DNA of 64,000 nucleotides from CADEDV01 sp964596345 (lineage in GTDB: Bacteria > Bacteroidota > Bacteroidia > Chitinophagales > Chitinophagaceae), in the NCBI GenBank assembly GCA_964596345.1, contig CAZQSZ010000004.1:186001-250000 (forward strand). Direction: 5' to 3'. Both the position numbers and the translations under genes were made by a program. Below the pieces are notes generated by a model. That model worked only from the letters and a program-made list of their open reading frames with translations, was not told the origin of the DNA and did no database searches. Of the stretch, positions 17,439-26,478 are shown in pieces; within the stretch, counting starts at the first letter, position 1, and each line of letters begins with the position of its first letter.

Positions 17439-19757
17439 CTAGTTATTTTGTTTTAGCACCGTTTTCTGCAATATCATTCCATCCGAACGGACTCTTAATA
17501 TGTATACACCCGGTGCCAGGTTACTGGTATTATTCAGTTTTAACCGGTTGATCCCTTGTGTGAGGTCAAGCCTGTTTTTTCTGACCACTATTCCTGAAAT
17601 ATTTAATAATTCAGTTTCTGCACTGGTAATTTTTGTAGATGAGATATCAAACCGTAATTCATCGGAGAATGGATTGACAACAGATGTGAATGAGAACGGA
17701 ACAATGTGAGCTGTCAGTTGGATGGTACGGGTATAACCGGTGCGGCCGGCGATATTTCTTAGTTTGATCCTGTAAAAACTGGTTATGGTGAAATCCGGAT
17801 CTGTAAACGAATAGATATTCATGTCGGACTCGAAATCTCCATGACTATTGACAGCTCCAATCTGGCTGAAATTGATGCCGTCCGTACTTTTTTCAATATC
17901 GTAGAAAATTTGCTCTGCTTCACGGCCGGTAGTCCAGTTTAGAAATGCAGTATTATTTTTTGTATGGCCGGTAAAGTTGACCATTTGTATACCCAGTGGG
18001 ATACCACAGTCGATAACCGTCATGGTAATGATATTCCCCTGGTCGGTAAACCGGCAATTAGCATTCGATAAGTTACTGGATGTGGTTGCAACAACAACCC
18101 TGTATTGGTCTCCGCTATTAGCAGGCAGTGTATTAGCGGGAGGTACAGTGTAAGAAGTAACATATTCCCAATCTGTTCCATTCCAGTAAGGTGCGGAAGG
18201 TCCGCCAGGTGCGGTAACATCAACCCAGGTCGTACCACCATCTGTACTCCGCTGCCATTTGTAATATGTATAGTTATTGAAAAAGGACCTTACCGTATCA
18301 TATAGTACCAGCGGATTCCCTATACAAACAACCGGGTTAATGGAAGGGGAGTACTTCATATTCGGTGAACAGGTGGCAACGGATATATCATCAAGAGCCC
18401 AATCGTTACCACCACCTCCCGGGGCATTATTAAAAAACTTCAACGTAAAGCTTGTTTGTGCAGGACCGGTAAGAAAGGTAAAGCCTTTCTTAACCCAGAC
18501 TCCTGAATAAAGAAGATTTCCGCTGGTATAGTAGTCAACTCCATCCACTTCGAATGTAAGGTTTGGGCACACACCTGAGGAATCAGCAGGACCAGTCGGA
18601 ATATAGGCAACGTTGCCACTTGTGGCATTAACACCATTGGAGTCAGATCCGCACTTGCTGCAGATATTCCTCATCCAGCAGGATATCTCATAGTAGGTGT
18701 TCGGGCAAAGATTTGAAATGGTTTGTTGAAAAGCGGAGTCAATTCTATATGCGGCATTAATGACCAGCATATAACCAGCATTTGGGTTGGCAACTGTGTC
18801 AGCTGCAGGATTCCCAAGAGTTGGGGATACTGCACCAGTATGATCGCCGATAATATCCCATACCGAGAAAACCCGGTGGGTGGTTAATGGTCCGGCACCA
18901 TCGGGATCGGGATCCGGTTTGGGCCAGGAATTAAGTGTTGTATAATTTGTTCTTGTAGATGTATTGTTTGCAATACCATAAAAGTAGTCATTAGGTGTAC
19001 CTGTGGTGAAAATATTATAGGTATAGCCAGGGGGAACGTTGGCAGATGCTCCCCTGTTTCGGGGTGTCCCGGATCCGAATGTACCGTTTGTTTCTGTTCC
19101 TAGTGCGTTACCTCCAATAGTATTGGAGCAGATACCAAAATTCCTGTATACCCGTACAATATTCGCTGGAAATGTAAATGTTTGAATAGCTAAAGCTCCG
19201 TTTTTATACGTCATAGACCCACCCCCGGTTAGTATATTAGCTCCATAAGCAGCTGTAACACGAACCCGGAAAGAAGCAATCATAATGCAGGTGCTGCCGA
19301 ATCTTGGTTTATGGGTATTAGCAACCCTGCCTCTCCTGGCAGCAGTAGCTGGTAATGCTGCAGGTGTAAATCCGAGGTTGATCCGTATGTTTGTACCATT
19401 GATCCAACCCGGATCATCATTCATTGCATCTGTAAATTGCTTGTAGATCTTTCCTTCATTAGTCAATACCCTGACGGTACCCGGGATATAAACGGTGCCA
19501 GCAGGAACAGCATCATAATAAGCGCAACTGTCATAAGTGCCTGAACGTACCACAAAGGAAGCTCTTATCTCTAAGGTATCTCCTGGTTCTACGGTTCCGC
19601 CATTCAGACCTTTGGTGAGATTGATATAGCTTTTACCAAAGTCAATATTCTGGGCATCTGCTTTCATCACACAGCAGAAGAAAAGTGCAGAGAGAAAGCA
19701 AGGAAGAGATATTTTTTTTAATAAATGTATACCTGGCTTCATAGGCTGGATTTTCAT
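17439..19757 (-). CDS. large secreted protein with type IX secretion sorting domain
   Basis: About 772 residues. The ATG at 19757 is preferred over a GTG at 19763. The signal peptide ends near residue 37 (VMKADAQ). The N-terminal part resembles the DUF11/repeat type of secreted adhesins. A CBM/gliding-type segment (about 330-470) has several cysteines (ISCWMRNICSKCG). Residues about 690-772 are a type A C-terminal sorting domain (NPFSDELRFDISS ... LAPGVYILRVRSDG). It should be exported by the type IX machinery and attached to the surface or released. The binding target is unknown. Confidence 0.75.
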   Translation of the reverse strand: MKIQPMKPGIHLLKKISLPCFLSALFFCCVMKADAQNIDFGKSYINLTKGLNGGTVEPGDTLEIRASFVVRSGTYDSCAYYDAVPAGTVYIPGTVRVLTNEGKIYKQFTDAMNDDPGWINGTNIRINLGFTPAALPATAARRGRVANTHKPRFGSTCIMIASFRVRVTAAYGANILTGGGSMTYKNGALAIQTFTFPANIVRVYRNFGICSNTIGGNALGTETNGTFGSGTPRNRGASANVPPGYTYNIFTTGTPNDYFYGIANNTSTRTNYTTLNSWPKPDPDPDGAGPLTTHRVFSVWDIIGDHTGAVSPTLGNPAADTVANPNAGYMLVINAAYRIDSAFQQTISNLCPNTYYEISCWMRNICSKCGSDSNGVNATSGNVAYIPTGPADSSGVCPNLTFEVDGVDYYTSGNLLYSGVWVKKGFTFLTGPAQTSFTLKFFNNAPGGGGNDWALDDISVATCSPNMKYSPSINPVVCIGNPLVLYDTVRSFFNNYTYYKWQRSTDGGTTWVDVTAPGGPSAPYWNGTDWEYVTSYTVPPANTLPANSGDQYRVVVATTSSNLSNANCRFTDQGNIITMTVIDCGIPLGIQMVNFTGHTKNNTAFLNWTTGREAEQIFYDIEKSTDGINFSQIGAVNSHGDFESDMNIYSFTDPDFTITSFYRIKLRNIAGRTGYTRTIQLTAHIVPFSFTSVVNPFSDELRFDISSTKITSAETELLNISGIVVRKNRLDLTQGINRLKLNNTSNLAPGVYILRVRSDGMILQKTVLKQNN

Positions 19758-19889
19758 TGACACATTACTTGGACTTCTGGTATCTAAATTAGATTAGCCA
19801 GGGCCGGAAAACAATAGGAGTTTTGTCATGAAAAACGCCTAAATGTCCTTATGGATTTTGCGGGGAAACCCCTATTGGCTTAAAACACA

Positions 19890-19918
19890 AAACCCCGCCT
19901 TTCGGTCGGGGCCTTTTT
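19890..19918 (-). terminator. terminator after the 90-residue gene
   Basis: A CCCCG/CGGGG-cored hairpin (19893-19911). It has TTTTG on the minus-strand side and TTTTT on the plus-strand side. It ends the minus-strand gene at 19935-20207. Confidence 0.65.
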
Positions 19919-19934
19919 GTTATAGCTCAAGGGT

Positions 19935-20207
19935 TTACTCATAATGATTGAACCACTCATCTCCTCCCGGTTCCACTTCTTTAAAAGCGGCCAGCCTCTT
20001 TACAACTATATTCTTTACAGGGTAAGGATTCACCATGGCAAAAATCCTTGTTTTACCAGTAGTTTTTACTTTACCTGCCAGGACAGACCGTAAATAAGGT
20101 GATGAAGTTGTTGCTGTAGGAGGTGAAGATTCTTTGATCAGCTTTAACGGGTAGGCTGAAAAAAATGGAGTCGACTTAACACTGCTTTTCACAAGGTTGG
20201 TTTTCAT
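19935..20207 (-). CDS. small hypothetical protein
   Basis: A 90-residue protein I do not recognise. It is basic overall (KTNLVKSSVKS start) with an acidic, aromatic C-terminal tail (VEPGGDEWFNHYE). It has no signal peptide, membrane helix or cysteines. It lies in its own unit: terminators at 19890-19918 and 20272-20305 bracket it on both sides. That bracketing is the main argument that it is a real gene rather than noise. Confidence 0.5.
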   Translation of the reverse strand: MKTNLVKSSVKSTPFFSAYPLKLIKESSPPTATTSSPYLRSVLAGKVKTTGKTRIFAMVNPYPVKNIVVKRLAAFKEVEPGGDEWFNHYE

Positions 20208-20271
20208 AAAGCGGATTAATTACAACAGAAAATTAGACTGCTTACCCCTGAACTGCAACTTTTACGGAAAT

Positions 20272-20305
20272 AAAAAAGAGAAGAAACCCGGTTTCTTCTC
20301 TTTTT
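20272..20305 (-). terminator. terminator after fumC
   Basis: A 15-bp perfect stem (20273-20287 with 20291-20305) and a 3-base loop with an A/T-rich foot, 24 bases beyond the fumC stop. It could work in both directions. Confidence 0.8.
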
Positions 20306-20328
20306 ACTTAGCATTTTTACGATAGTGC

Positions 20329-21729
20329 TTATTTTATTTCGCCAACCATATTGGCCGGGTTTACCCATTCGTCAAATTGTTCCGGGGTAACATAACCCAG
20401 TCTGACAGCCATTTCTTTTAATGTCGTACCTTCTTTATGTGCTTTCTGGGCTATTTCGGCAGCTTTGTAATAGCCGATCTTTGTATTCAGGGAGGTGACA
20501 AGCATCAGGCTGTTGTCAACATGTTTCTTAATATTGGCTTCAATGGGGGCAAGACCTTCGGCACATTTATCATTAAACGATACACAACCATCACCGATCA
20601 GCCGGGCACTGTGCAGGAAATTATAGATCATCACAGGCTTGAAAACATTTAGTTCAAAATGGCCATTGGCGCCACCGATACTGATCGCTACATCATTTCC
20701 CATCACCTGTGCCGCAATCATCGTTAATGCTTCACATTGTGTGGGATTCACTTTGCCGGGCATAATAGAGGAACCGGGTTCATTATCAGGAATGAATAAT
20801 TCACCAATACCACTTCTCGGACCGGAAGAAAGCATGCGAACATCATTAGCGATCTTCATTAAACTTACAGCAACAGTTTTCAATGCGCCATGTGCTTCAA
20901 CAATGGCATCATGTGCTGCCAGGGCTTCAAATTTATTTTCTGCAGTCACAAAGGGGAGGCCTGTTAAAGCAGCAATATGTTTAGCCACATTTTCAGAATA
21001 ACCCGGCGGTGTATTGATGCCGGTTCCAACAGCAGTACCACCCAGTGCCAGTTCGCTGAGGTGAGCCAGTGTATTTTTGATCGCCTTTAATCCATGATCC
21101 AGTTGGGAAACATAACCACTGAACTCCTGCCCAACTGTAAGTGGCGTAGCATCCATAAAGTGGGTACGTCCGATCTTCACCACCTGCATAAACTCTTTGC
21201 TTTTGGCAGCTAATGTATTTCTCAGTTTTTCAATACCGGGAATGGTGGTTTCGACCAGGATCTTATAGGCTGCAATATGCATGGCCGTCGGGAAGGTATC
21301 ATTGGACGACTGCGATTTATTGACATCATCATTCGGGTGAAGAAATTTGTCTTTATCGGTTAATACACCTCCTTTAATAACATGACCACGATAGGCTACC
21401 ACTTCATTTACATTCATATTGCTTTGTGTACCACTTCCTGTTTGCCAAACTACCAGCGGGAACCAGGCGTCTAATTTCCCTTCCAGTATCTCATCACATA
21501 CCTGGCCGATCAGGTCCGATTTTTCTTTTGGTAAAACACCTGCTTCAAGATTGGTGATGGCTGCTGCTTTTTTGAGATAAGCAAATGCCCTGATGATTTC
21601 TTTGGGCATGCGGTTAATGTCCTGGGCGATCTTAAAATTATCAATGCTGCGCTGGGTTTGTGCACCATAAAGAGCATCGGCAGGAACCTTTACTTCTCCC
21701 ATCGTGTCTTTTTCAATTCTGTAGTCCAT
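20329..21729 (-). CDS. fumC: class II fumarate hydratase
   Basis: A 466-residue iron-independent fumarase of the usual length that converts fumarate and malate in the TCA cycle. The superfamily signature GSSIMPGKVNP lies at about residues 314-324. GSGTQSNMNVNEV and GRTHFMDATPLTVGQEFSGY line the active site. It stands alone, with a -7 element at 21761-21768 and a terminator downstream. Confidence 0.97.
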   Translation of the reverse strand: MDYRIEKDTMGEVKVPADALYGAQTQRSIDNFKIAQDINRMPKEIIRAFAYLKKAAAITNLEAGVLPKEKSDLIGQVCDEILEGKLDAWFPLVVWQTGSGTQSNMNVNEVVAYRGHVIKGGVLTDKDKFLHPNDDVNKSQSSNDTFPTAMHIAAYKILVETTIPGIEKLRNTLAAKSKEFMQVVKIGRTHFMDATPLTVGQEFSGYVSQLDHGLKAIKNTLAHLSELALGGTAVGTGINTPPGYSENVAKHIAALTGLPFVTAENKFEALAAHDAIVEAHGALKTVAVSLMKIANDVRMLSSGPRSGIGELFIPDNEPGSSIMPGKVNPTQCEALTMIAAQVMGNDVAISIGGANGHFELNVFKPVMIYNFLHSARLIGDGCVSFNDKCAEGLAPIEANIKKHVDNSLMLVTSLNTKIGYYKAAEIAQKAHKEGTTLKEMAVRLGYVTPEQFDEWVNPANMVGEIK

Positions 21730-21760
21730 ATTGCTTGATTTTAGGAGTAAAATTTTGCCG

Positions 21761-21768
21761 CAAAGGTA
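21761..21768 (-). promoter_or_regulatory. -7 element for fumC
   Basis: On the minus strand this reads TACCTTTG, an exact TAnnTTTG match 32 bases before the fumC ATG. No clear -33 element is seen. Confidence 0.45.
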
Positions 21769-21852
21769 GCGGAATTGAGCTGTTCCGGTACTGATAAAAA
21801 AGCTGTATCCCGGCCCATTTTGCTTAACTGAAATAGTTGTAACATTGGGTCT

Positions 21853-23265
21853 ATGACAAGAATTGTTACCCTGCTGGTATTTTTAGTTTCGCTGGAACTT
21901 ACCGGCCAGGTCAGGCAACCGTTGCCGTCCCGACCGCAACTGGCCTGGCATGATATGGAATTCTATTTCTTTATGCACTTTGGCCCCAATACATTCACCG
22001 ATAAAGAATGGGGGCACGGGGATGAACCGGAAGAGATATTTAATCCCTCTCAACTGGATTGCCGGCAATGGGTGAAAGTGGCGAAGGAAGCCGGTGCAAA
22101 GGGAATTATCATTACTGCCAAACATCACGACGGATTTTGCTTATGGCCCAGTAAGTATTCTAAACATACAGTACGGGAAAGTAAATGGAAAGATGGGAAG
22201 GGAGATGTACTGAAAGAATTATCTCAAGCCTGTAAAGAACAAGGGTTGAAGTTTGGTGTCTATATTTCTCCCTGGGACCGGAATCATCCTGACTATGGAA
22301 CAGAAAAGTACAATGATGTTTTTGTGAACATGATGAAAGAGTTGTTTACGAGTTATGGACCGATATGGGAGCTATGGTGGGATGGTGCCAACGGCGAAGG
22401 GCCCAATGGCAAGAAACAGGTATATGACTGGAGGCGGTTTGAAAATACGGTTCGCCAGCTTTCTCCAACCACTGTGATCTTTAGTGATATTGGGCCTGAT
22501 ATCCGCTGGGTGGGTAATGAGAGTGGCATTGCAGGGAAAACAAACTGGAATTATTTAGACACAGCAGGCTTTAAACGGGGATTGGGAGCACCGCCGAATG
22601 ATACTTTACAGCAGGGAAATGTAGTCGGTAAAAATTGGATCCCGGCAGAATGTGATGTAAGTATCCGGCCGGGCTGGTTCTGGCATGCCAATGAAGATAT
22701 AGTGGTAAAATCGCCTGAACGTTTATTTGACCTCTATTTGAAATCAGTGGGAAGGGGAGCCAATTTATTATTGAATGTGCCCCCGGATAACCGGGGATTG
22801 ATCCATGAGAATGATGTGGAAGCGTTAATGGGGTTCAAAAAATTGAGAGATGAAAATTTTGGTACTAATCTTTTGAAACAGGCTAATACTTACTGGGAAT
22901 TCTTAGAAGATGAAGTGCTGCCTGATTCAGTGCAGGTGAGAGCCATTAGTTTATCACCTGCAATTTACAGCATCAATGTGCAGAATTTTATTGTGCAGCT
23001 GCAACGACCCATGCTGATGAATTGTATTGTACTAAGGGAAGCTATTCACCTTGGGCAGACAATAAAGAAATTCAAAGTGCTTATGTATAACAAAGACAAA
23101 CTGGTGAAAGAAATGACCGGTACTACCGTAGGCATGAAAAGGATACTAACATTTCCTGCCAGTACAGTTACTTCTTTCAAAGTCGTGCTGGAAGATGCAA
23201 CAGGCAATGATAATATCAGTGGTGTCGCAGCTTACTTACTTGATGAAAAATTAATTGAGCAATAA
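21853..23265 (+). CDS. alpha-L-fucosidase (GH29)
   Basis: A 470-residue secreted enzyme with a signal peptide (1 to about 18, LELTGQ). It has the GH29 catalytic barrel: FMHFGPNTFTDKEWG, IITAKHHDGFCLWPSK and the nucleophile Asp177 in ELWWDGANG. A C-terminal beta domain of about 110 residues follows (EVLPDSVQVRAIS onward). It removes terminal alpha-linked fucose from glycans. It is not in a SusC/SusD-type locus, so the substrate is open. It ends 13 bases from a convergent gene. Confidence 0.93.
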   Translation: MTRIVTLLVFLVSLELTGQVRQPLPSRPQLAWHDMEFYFFMHFGPNTFTDKEWGHGDEPEEIFNPSQLDCRQWVKVAKEAGAKGIIITAKHHDGFCLWPSKYSKHTVRESKWKDGKGDVLKELSQACKEQGLKFGVYISPWDRNHPDYGTEKYNDVFVNMMKELFTSYGPIWELWWDGANGEGPNGKKQVYDWRRFENTVRQLSPTTVIFSDIGPDIRWVGNESGIAGKTNWNYLDTAGFKRGLGAPPNDTLQQGNVVGKNWIPAECDVSIRPGWFWHANEDIVVKSPERLFDLYLKSVGRGANLLLNVPPDNRGLIHENDVEALMGFKKLRDENFGTNLLKQANTYWEFLEDEVLPDSVQVRAISLSPAIYSINVQNFIVQLQRPMLMNCIVLREAIHLGQTIKKFKVLMYNKDKLVKEMTGTTVGMKRILTFPASTVTSFKVVLEDATGNDNISGVAAYLLDEKLIEQ

Positions 23266-23277
23266 CTCAGGTAATTT

Positions 23278-24054
23278 TTAATGCCCTTTAAAAACCGGTT
23301 TCCTTTTTTCTAAGAAAGCGGTCGTTCCCTCTTTCATATCATCGGTATCGAATGAATTACCAAACTCTTCTATTTCCACAGCGTAGCCATCTTTGTTCTC
23401 ATCATAAACTGCATTGGCTGCTTTGATACAGCCTGCAATAGCCAGCGGTGCTTTGGAGTTGATCACTTCCAGTATTTTTTTGCATTCATCCAACAGGGCT
23501 GTTCCGGTTGTTATATGGTTCACCAACCCCAGCGATTTTGCTTCGGCAGCATCAATCATATTCCCGGACATGAGTAGTTCCATGGCTTTGCCTTTCCCAA
23601 TTAATTGTATCAACCGTTGGGTGCCACCATAACCGGGTATCAATCCAAGGTTTACTTCCGGCTGACCAAATCTGGCATTATCACTGGCGATACGGAAATG
23701 ACAGCTCATGGCTAACTCACATCCGCCACCTAATGCAAAGCCGTTCACAGCAGCAATGATGGGTTTGGGGCAGTTCTCTATCCTGGCAAATGTATCCTGG
23801 CCTCTTTGGGCTAATGCCATCGCATCCGCTTTATTCAGCCCGCCAAATTCTGAAATATCTGCACCGGCTACAAATGCTTTTGATCCGGCACCGGTAATGA
23901 TCACTGATTTTATTTCTTTATGACTATATACCTGGTCCAGCACCTTATTCAGCTCCTCAAAAACGGTATTATTAAGCGCATTCAGTTTATCAGGACGATT
24001 GATCACCACCGTTAAAACGCCATGCTCAAGGAGGACAAACAGCGAATTGTACAT
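23278..24054 (-). CDS. enoyl-CoA hydratase/isomerase family protein
   Basis: A 258-residue crotonase-fold protein of standard length. The oxyanion-hole segments KAFVAGADISEFG and ALGGGCELAMSCHFRIA are present. The catalytic glutamates are expected near QPEVNLGLIPGYGGTQR. It most likely hydrates 2-enoyl-CoA in fatty acid or amino acid breakdown; a methylglutaconyl-CoA-type substrate cannot be excluded. No beta-oxidation partners lie next to it. Confidence 0.9.
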   Translation of the reverse strand: MYNSLFVLLEHGVLTVVINRPDKLNALNNTVFEELNKVLDQVYSHKEIKSVIITGAGSKAFVAGADISEFGGLNKADAMALAQRGQDTFARIENCPKPIIAAVNGFALGGGCELAMSCHFRIASDNARFGQPEVNLGLIPGYGGTQRLIQLIGKGKAMELLMSGNMIDAAEAKSLGLVNHITTGTALLDECKKILEVINSKAPLAIAGCIKAANAVYDENKDGYAVEIEEFGNSFDTDDMKEGTTAFLEKRKPVFKGH

Positions 24055-24071
24055 AGACTATCTATTTTTTT

Positions 24072-24079
24072 CAAAAATA
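24072..24079 (-). promoter_or_regulatory. -7 element for the enoyl-CoA hydratase gene
   Basis: On the minus strand this reads TATTTTTG, an exact TAnnTTTG match 17 bases before the ATG. It lies within an A/T-rich inverted repeat (24062-24080). Confidence 0.4.
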
Positions 24080-24098
24080 GACATTCAGCACAATTTAA

Positions 24099-24353
24099 CT
24101 ACATGACTTTTCTCCGGGGCTTCCATTTCAGTATAGCGGCGTATAGCCAGGCAGAACCTGTCATGGCGGTGGCAATTAAAATGCAACTGGCTACTCCTGT
24201 TTTAAGAAAGAAAATTACTTCTTCGCTTACTGACATGGGGAATTCATAGAACAGGCAGCGAAGAGAAATATATACAAACAGGGAAATAATGCTGCCGGAC
24301 TGCATGGCCTGTACGAATACGTTTTTATGCCGGCGCACAAAGAATTGTTTCAT
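24099..24353 (-). CDS. small two-helix membrane protein, unknown
   Basis: An 84-residue protein. A basic N-terminus (MKQFFVRRHKNVF) precedes a hydrophobic stretch (about 20-38). A second follows at about 48-74 (FLKTGVASCILIATAMTGSAWLYAAIL), then a basic tail KWKPRRKVM. I recognise no family. Positive-inside residues on both ends suggest a hairpin with both termini in the cytoplasm. It is isolated from its neighbours. Confidence 0.5.
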   Translation of the reverse strand: MKQFFVRRHKNVFVQAMQSGSIISLFVYISLRCLFYEFPMSVSEEVIFFLKTGVASCILIATAMTGSAWLYAAILKWKPRRKVM

Positions 24354-24534
24354 TTGCTGAATTTTCAGGTTTAAGGTTGATCTGGCTGCAAAAATGCGCT
24401 ATAGAGACCGCAATTGGAGACCCGGATGAGTGAACCGGGATTTCAGTATTACGAGAGGGGGTAAAAATTGGATGAATTGAAAACTATACAGGCTGGTTAG
24501 TGGCTTTGCAGTAAAATAATATCCCGGGACAAAC

Positions 24535-25494
24535 CTATTGTTGTTGCTGGACCTCCATAAACCTTCGGTACGAATTATCCGTGGAAGGGATGCCGGGGTT
24601 ATTGACCTGGTAGGAAAAAACCGGGGTAACCGGCTGTTCATCCACAAGTGTGCTGTTATTGATGATAACGGATACTTCCAGCTTGTGTTCTGAAGATCCT
24701 TTATAAGTTCCTTTTACAGGCGTGCAATCAGTAAAGTTCCTGCCAATTGCTAATCTGACATGCCTGTCACTTACGATACAGTCATTGGTGGGATCTAGGC
24801 CCAGCCACCCGTAAAATGGAATATAGGCTTCCACCCAGGCATGTGTGGCCCCTTCACCCCGCAATTCATGGTTCTTGGGACATATATAGCCACTTACATA
24901 ACGGGCAGGTATACCCACCAACCGAAGCATGACCAGCAAAACATGGGCAAAATCCTGGCAGACACCGGCTTTCAGTTTCCAAATTTCATCCACCTGAGTT
25001 TCCACACTGGTGATTCCTTTCTTATATTCAAAATTGTTATAGACAAAAGAGGACATTTCTTTTGCTGCAGCAAAAGGGGTGACGGATGTATTCATCATCG
25101 TATTCACTACAGCTGTCACTTCATTATAGGTATCAAAATTTTCAAGCAGCATGAAATCCAGGTAAGGGAATTGTTCCCGGATCACTGCAAGGTTTTCCCA
25201 TTGCGTTTCAGGAGCTGTATCGTAAGCAGGCAGCTCGGTTTCTTTGGTAACAATTTCAATGTTCGACTGTATCGTTAATTCTGTATGTGGTTTGATAACC
25301 GAGAAGATGCCTGTTTTATTACCAAAGTAATCTGTAAACACTTCAACCCCGGGATGGTGAGAGATGATCAGGTCATGTTTCTTAACTTCCTGCTGCAGGT
25401 CTGTGATCGGGAAAAGCATCACCTGGTTGGCACTGTCAATAACCGGGGCAGGGTAAGTGTAGCGGGTAATATGTTTGATACGGTATTCAGGCAT
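24535..25494 (-). CDS. transglutaminase-like protein of the ATP-grasp/alpha-E cluster
   Basis: A 319-residue cytoplasmic protein with an N-terminal bacterial transglutaminase-like beta domain (RIKHITRYTYPAPVIDS). A papain-like core follows with Cys179 (KAGVCQDFAHV), His218 (GATHAWVEAY) and Asp234 (GLDPTND), a complete catalytic triad. It could cleave or transfer on isopeptide-type bonds. It is the last of three genes (ATP-grasp, alpha-E, transglutaminase) that travel together widely in bacteria. The product or substrate of that set has not been established. Confidence 0.88.
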   Translation of the reverse strand: MPEYRIKHITRYTYPAPVIDSANQVMLFPITDLQQEVKKHDLIISHHPGVEVFTDYFGNKTGIFSVIKPHTELTIQSNIEIVTKETELPAYDTAPETQWENLAVIREQFPYLDFMLLENFDTYNEVTAVVNTMMNTSVTPFAAAKEMSSFVYNNFEYKKGITSVETQVDEIWKLKAGVCQDFAHVLLVMLRLVGIPARYVSGYICPKNHELRGEGATHAWVEAYIPFYGWLGLDPTNDCIVSDRHVRLAIGRNFTDCTPVKGTYKGSSEHKLEVSVIINNSTLVDEQPVTPVFSYQVNNPGIPSTDNSYRRFMEVQQQQ

Positions 25495-25514
25495 GGTTGT
25501 AAAAGGGTAGTAAT

Positions 25515-26450
25515 TCAGGAATTACCAAAATAATATTGATTAAATGCAGCAGCAATGCCAAATAACTCGCTGCGGGTTTGCTGTAAAAATTCTTTCAGGT
25601 GCTCACTTTCCGAAGGACGGATGCTGCTGTAACGCACATTATTCATCGCCCTGCCGATCAGGAATTCTAATTGTTTGTAGCTGTCCGGCAGGCTTTCTGT
25701 CTCCAGCCGTTGAAAATACCGGAATAATTGCCCCAGGCAATAGGCGACAGAATGCGGGAAATTATTATTGTACAGGATTTGTTGCAGTACATGATCTGCC
25801 TGGAAATTTCCCCGGTGGGATTTCAGGTATAACTCATAACCGGATAAGGAGTAAAGCAGGTAACGAAGGGCCGGCACTTCCTTCGGTTGCTGCAGGTTAT
25901 AATTGAGTTCGGTAAGTTTAATGTTCAGCATATCCGCAGTAAGAATAGCCCTCTCCAGGAACTTACCCATGTTGAGATAATTAAAGGCCTCGCCCCTGGC
26001 CATAGTGATATCCACCGTGCCGTGATATAACATGCCGTGATGAATTAATGTATCCAGTGCAGAAACCGGGTCGCCTTGTTGCAATTGCGACTGTATATGT
26101 TTGCTCCGGATCAGGTGATAATAATCATTCAGGCATTGCCATACTTCTTTGGTGATATGATCCTGTACAGCTCTTGCATTTTCCCTGGCCCGTGTAATGT
26201 TGTTGATAACCGATGCCCCGTTGTTGCGTTCAAACAATAAATGTTGTAAAACTTTTGCAGAATTATTGCCAATACTTTTAACTTCTTCTGCCGGTGCATC
26301 GCTGTGGCTGAGCAACAAGGGTTGCCAGCTGAAATCCTTTACTTCATCCTGCGAGGAAATATAATTGGTACGGAGTATCCGCAGCATACCATTGGTCCGC
26401 TCCATATAGCGGGCCATCCAGAAAACAGAATCAGCAACACGACTTAACAT
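25515..26450 (-). CDS. alpha-E domain protein
   Basis: A 311-residue all-helical protein that opens with MLSRVADSVFWMARYMERTN, the hallmark of the alpha-E family (DUF403). Its function is unknown. The family is fixed next to circularly permuted ATP-grasp proteins and transglutaminases, as here, and has been proposed to take part in peptide synthesis or modification with them. It starts 28 bases after the ATP-grasp gene and ends 20 bases before the transglutaminase gene. Confidence 0.88.
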   Translation of the reverse strand: MLSRVADSVFWMARYMERTNGMLRILRTNYISSQDEVKDFSWQPLLLSHSDAPAEEVKSIGNNSAKVLQHLLFERNNGASVINNITRARENARAVQDHITKEVWQCLNDYYHLIRSKHIQSQLQQGDPVSALDTLIHHGMLYHGTVDITMARGEAFNYLNMGKFLERAILTADMLNIKLTELNYNLQQPKEVPALRYLLYSLSGYELYLKSHRGNFQADHVLQQILYNNNFPHSVAYCLGQLFRYFQRLETESLPDSYKQLEFLIGRAMNNVRYSSIRPSESEHLKEFLQQTRSELFGIAAAFNQYYFGNS

Positions 26451-26478
26451 TTATTCCTGCAATTATTTTTTTACAATT

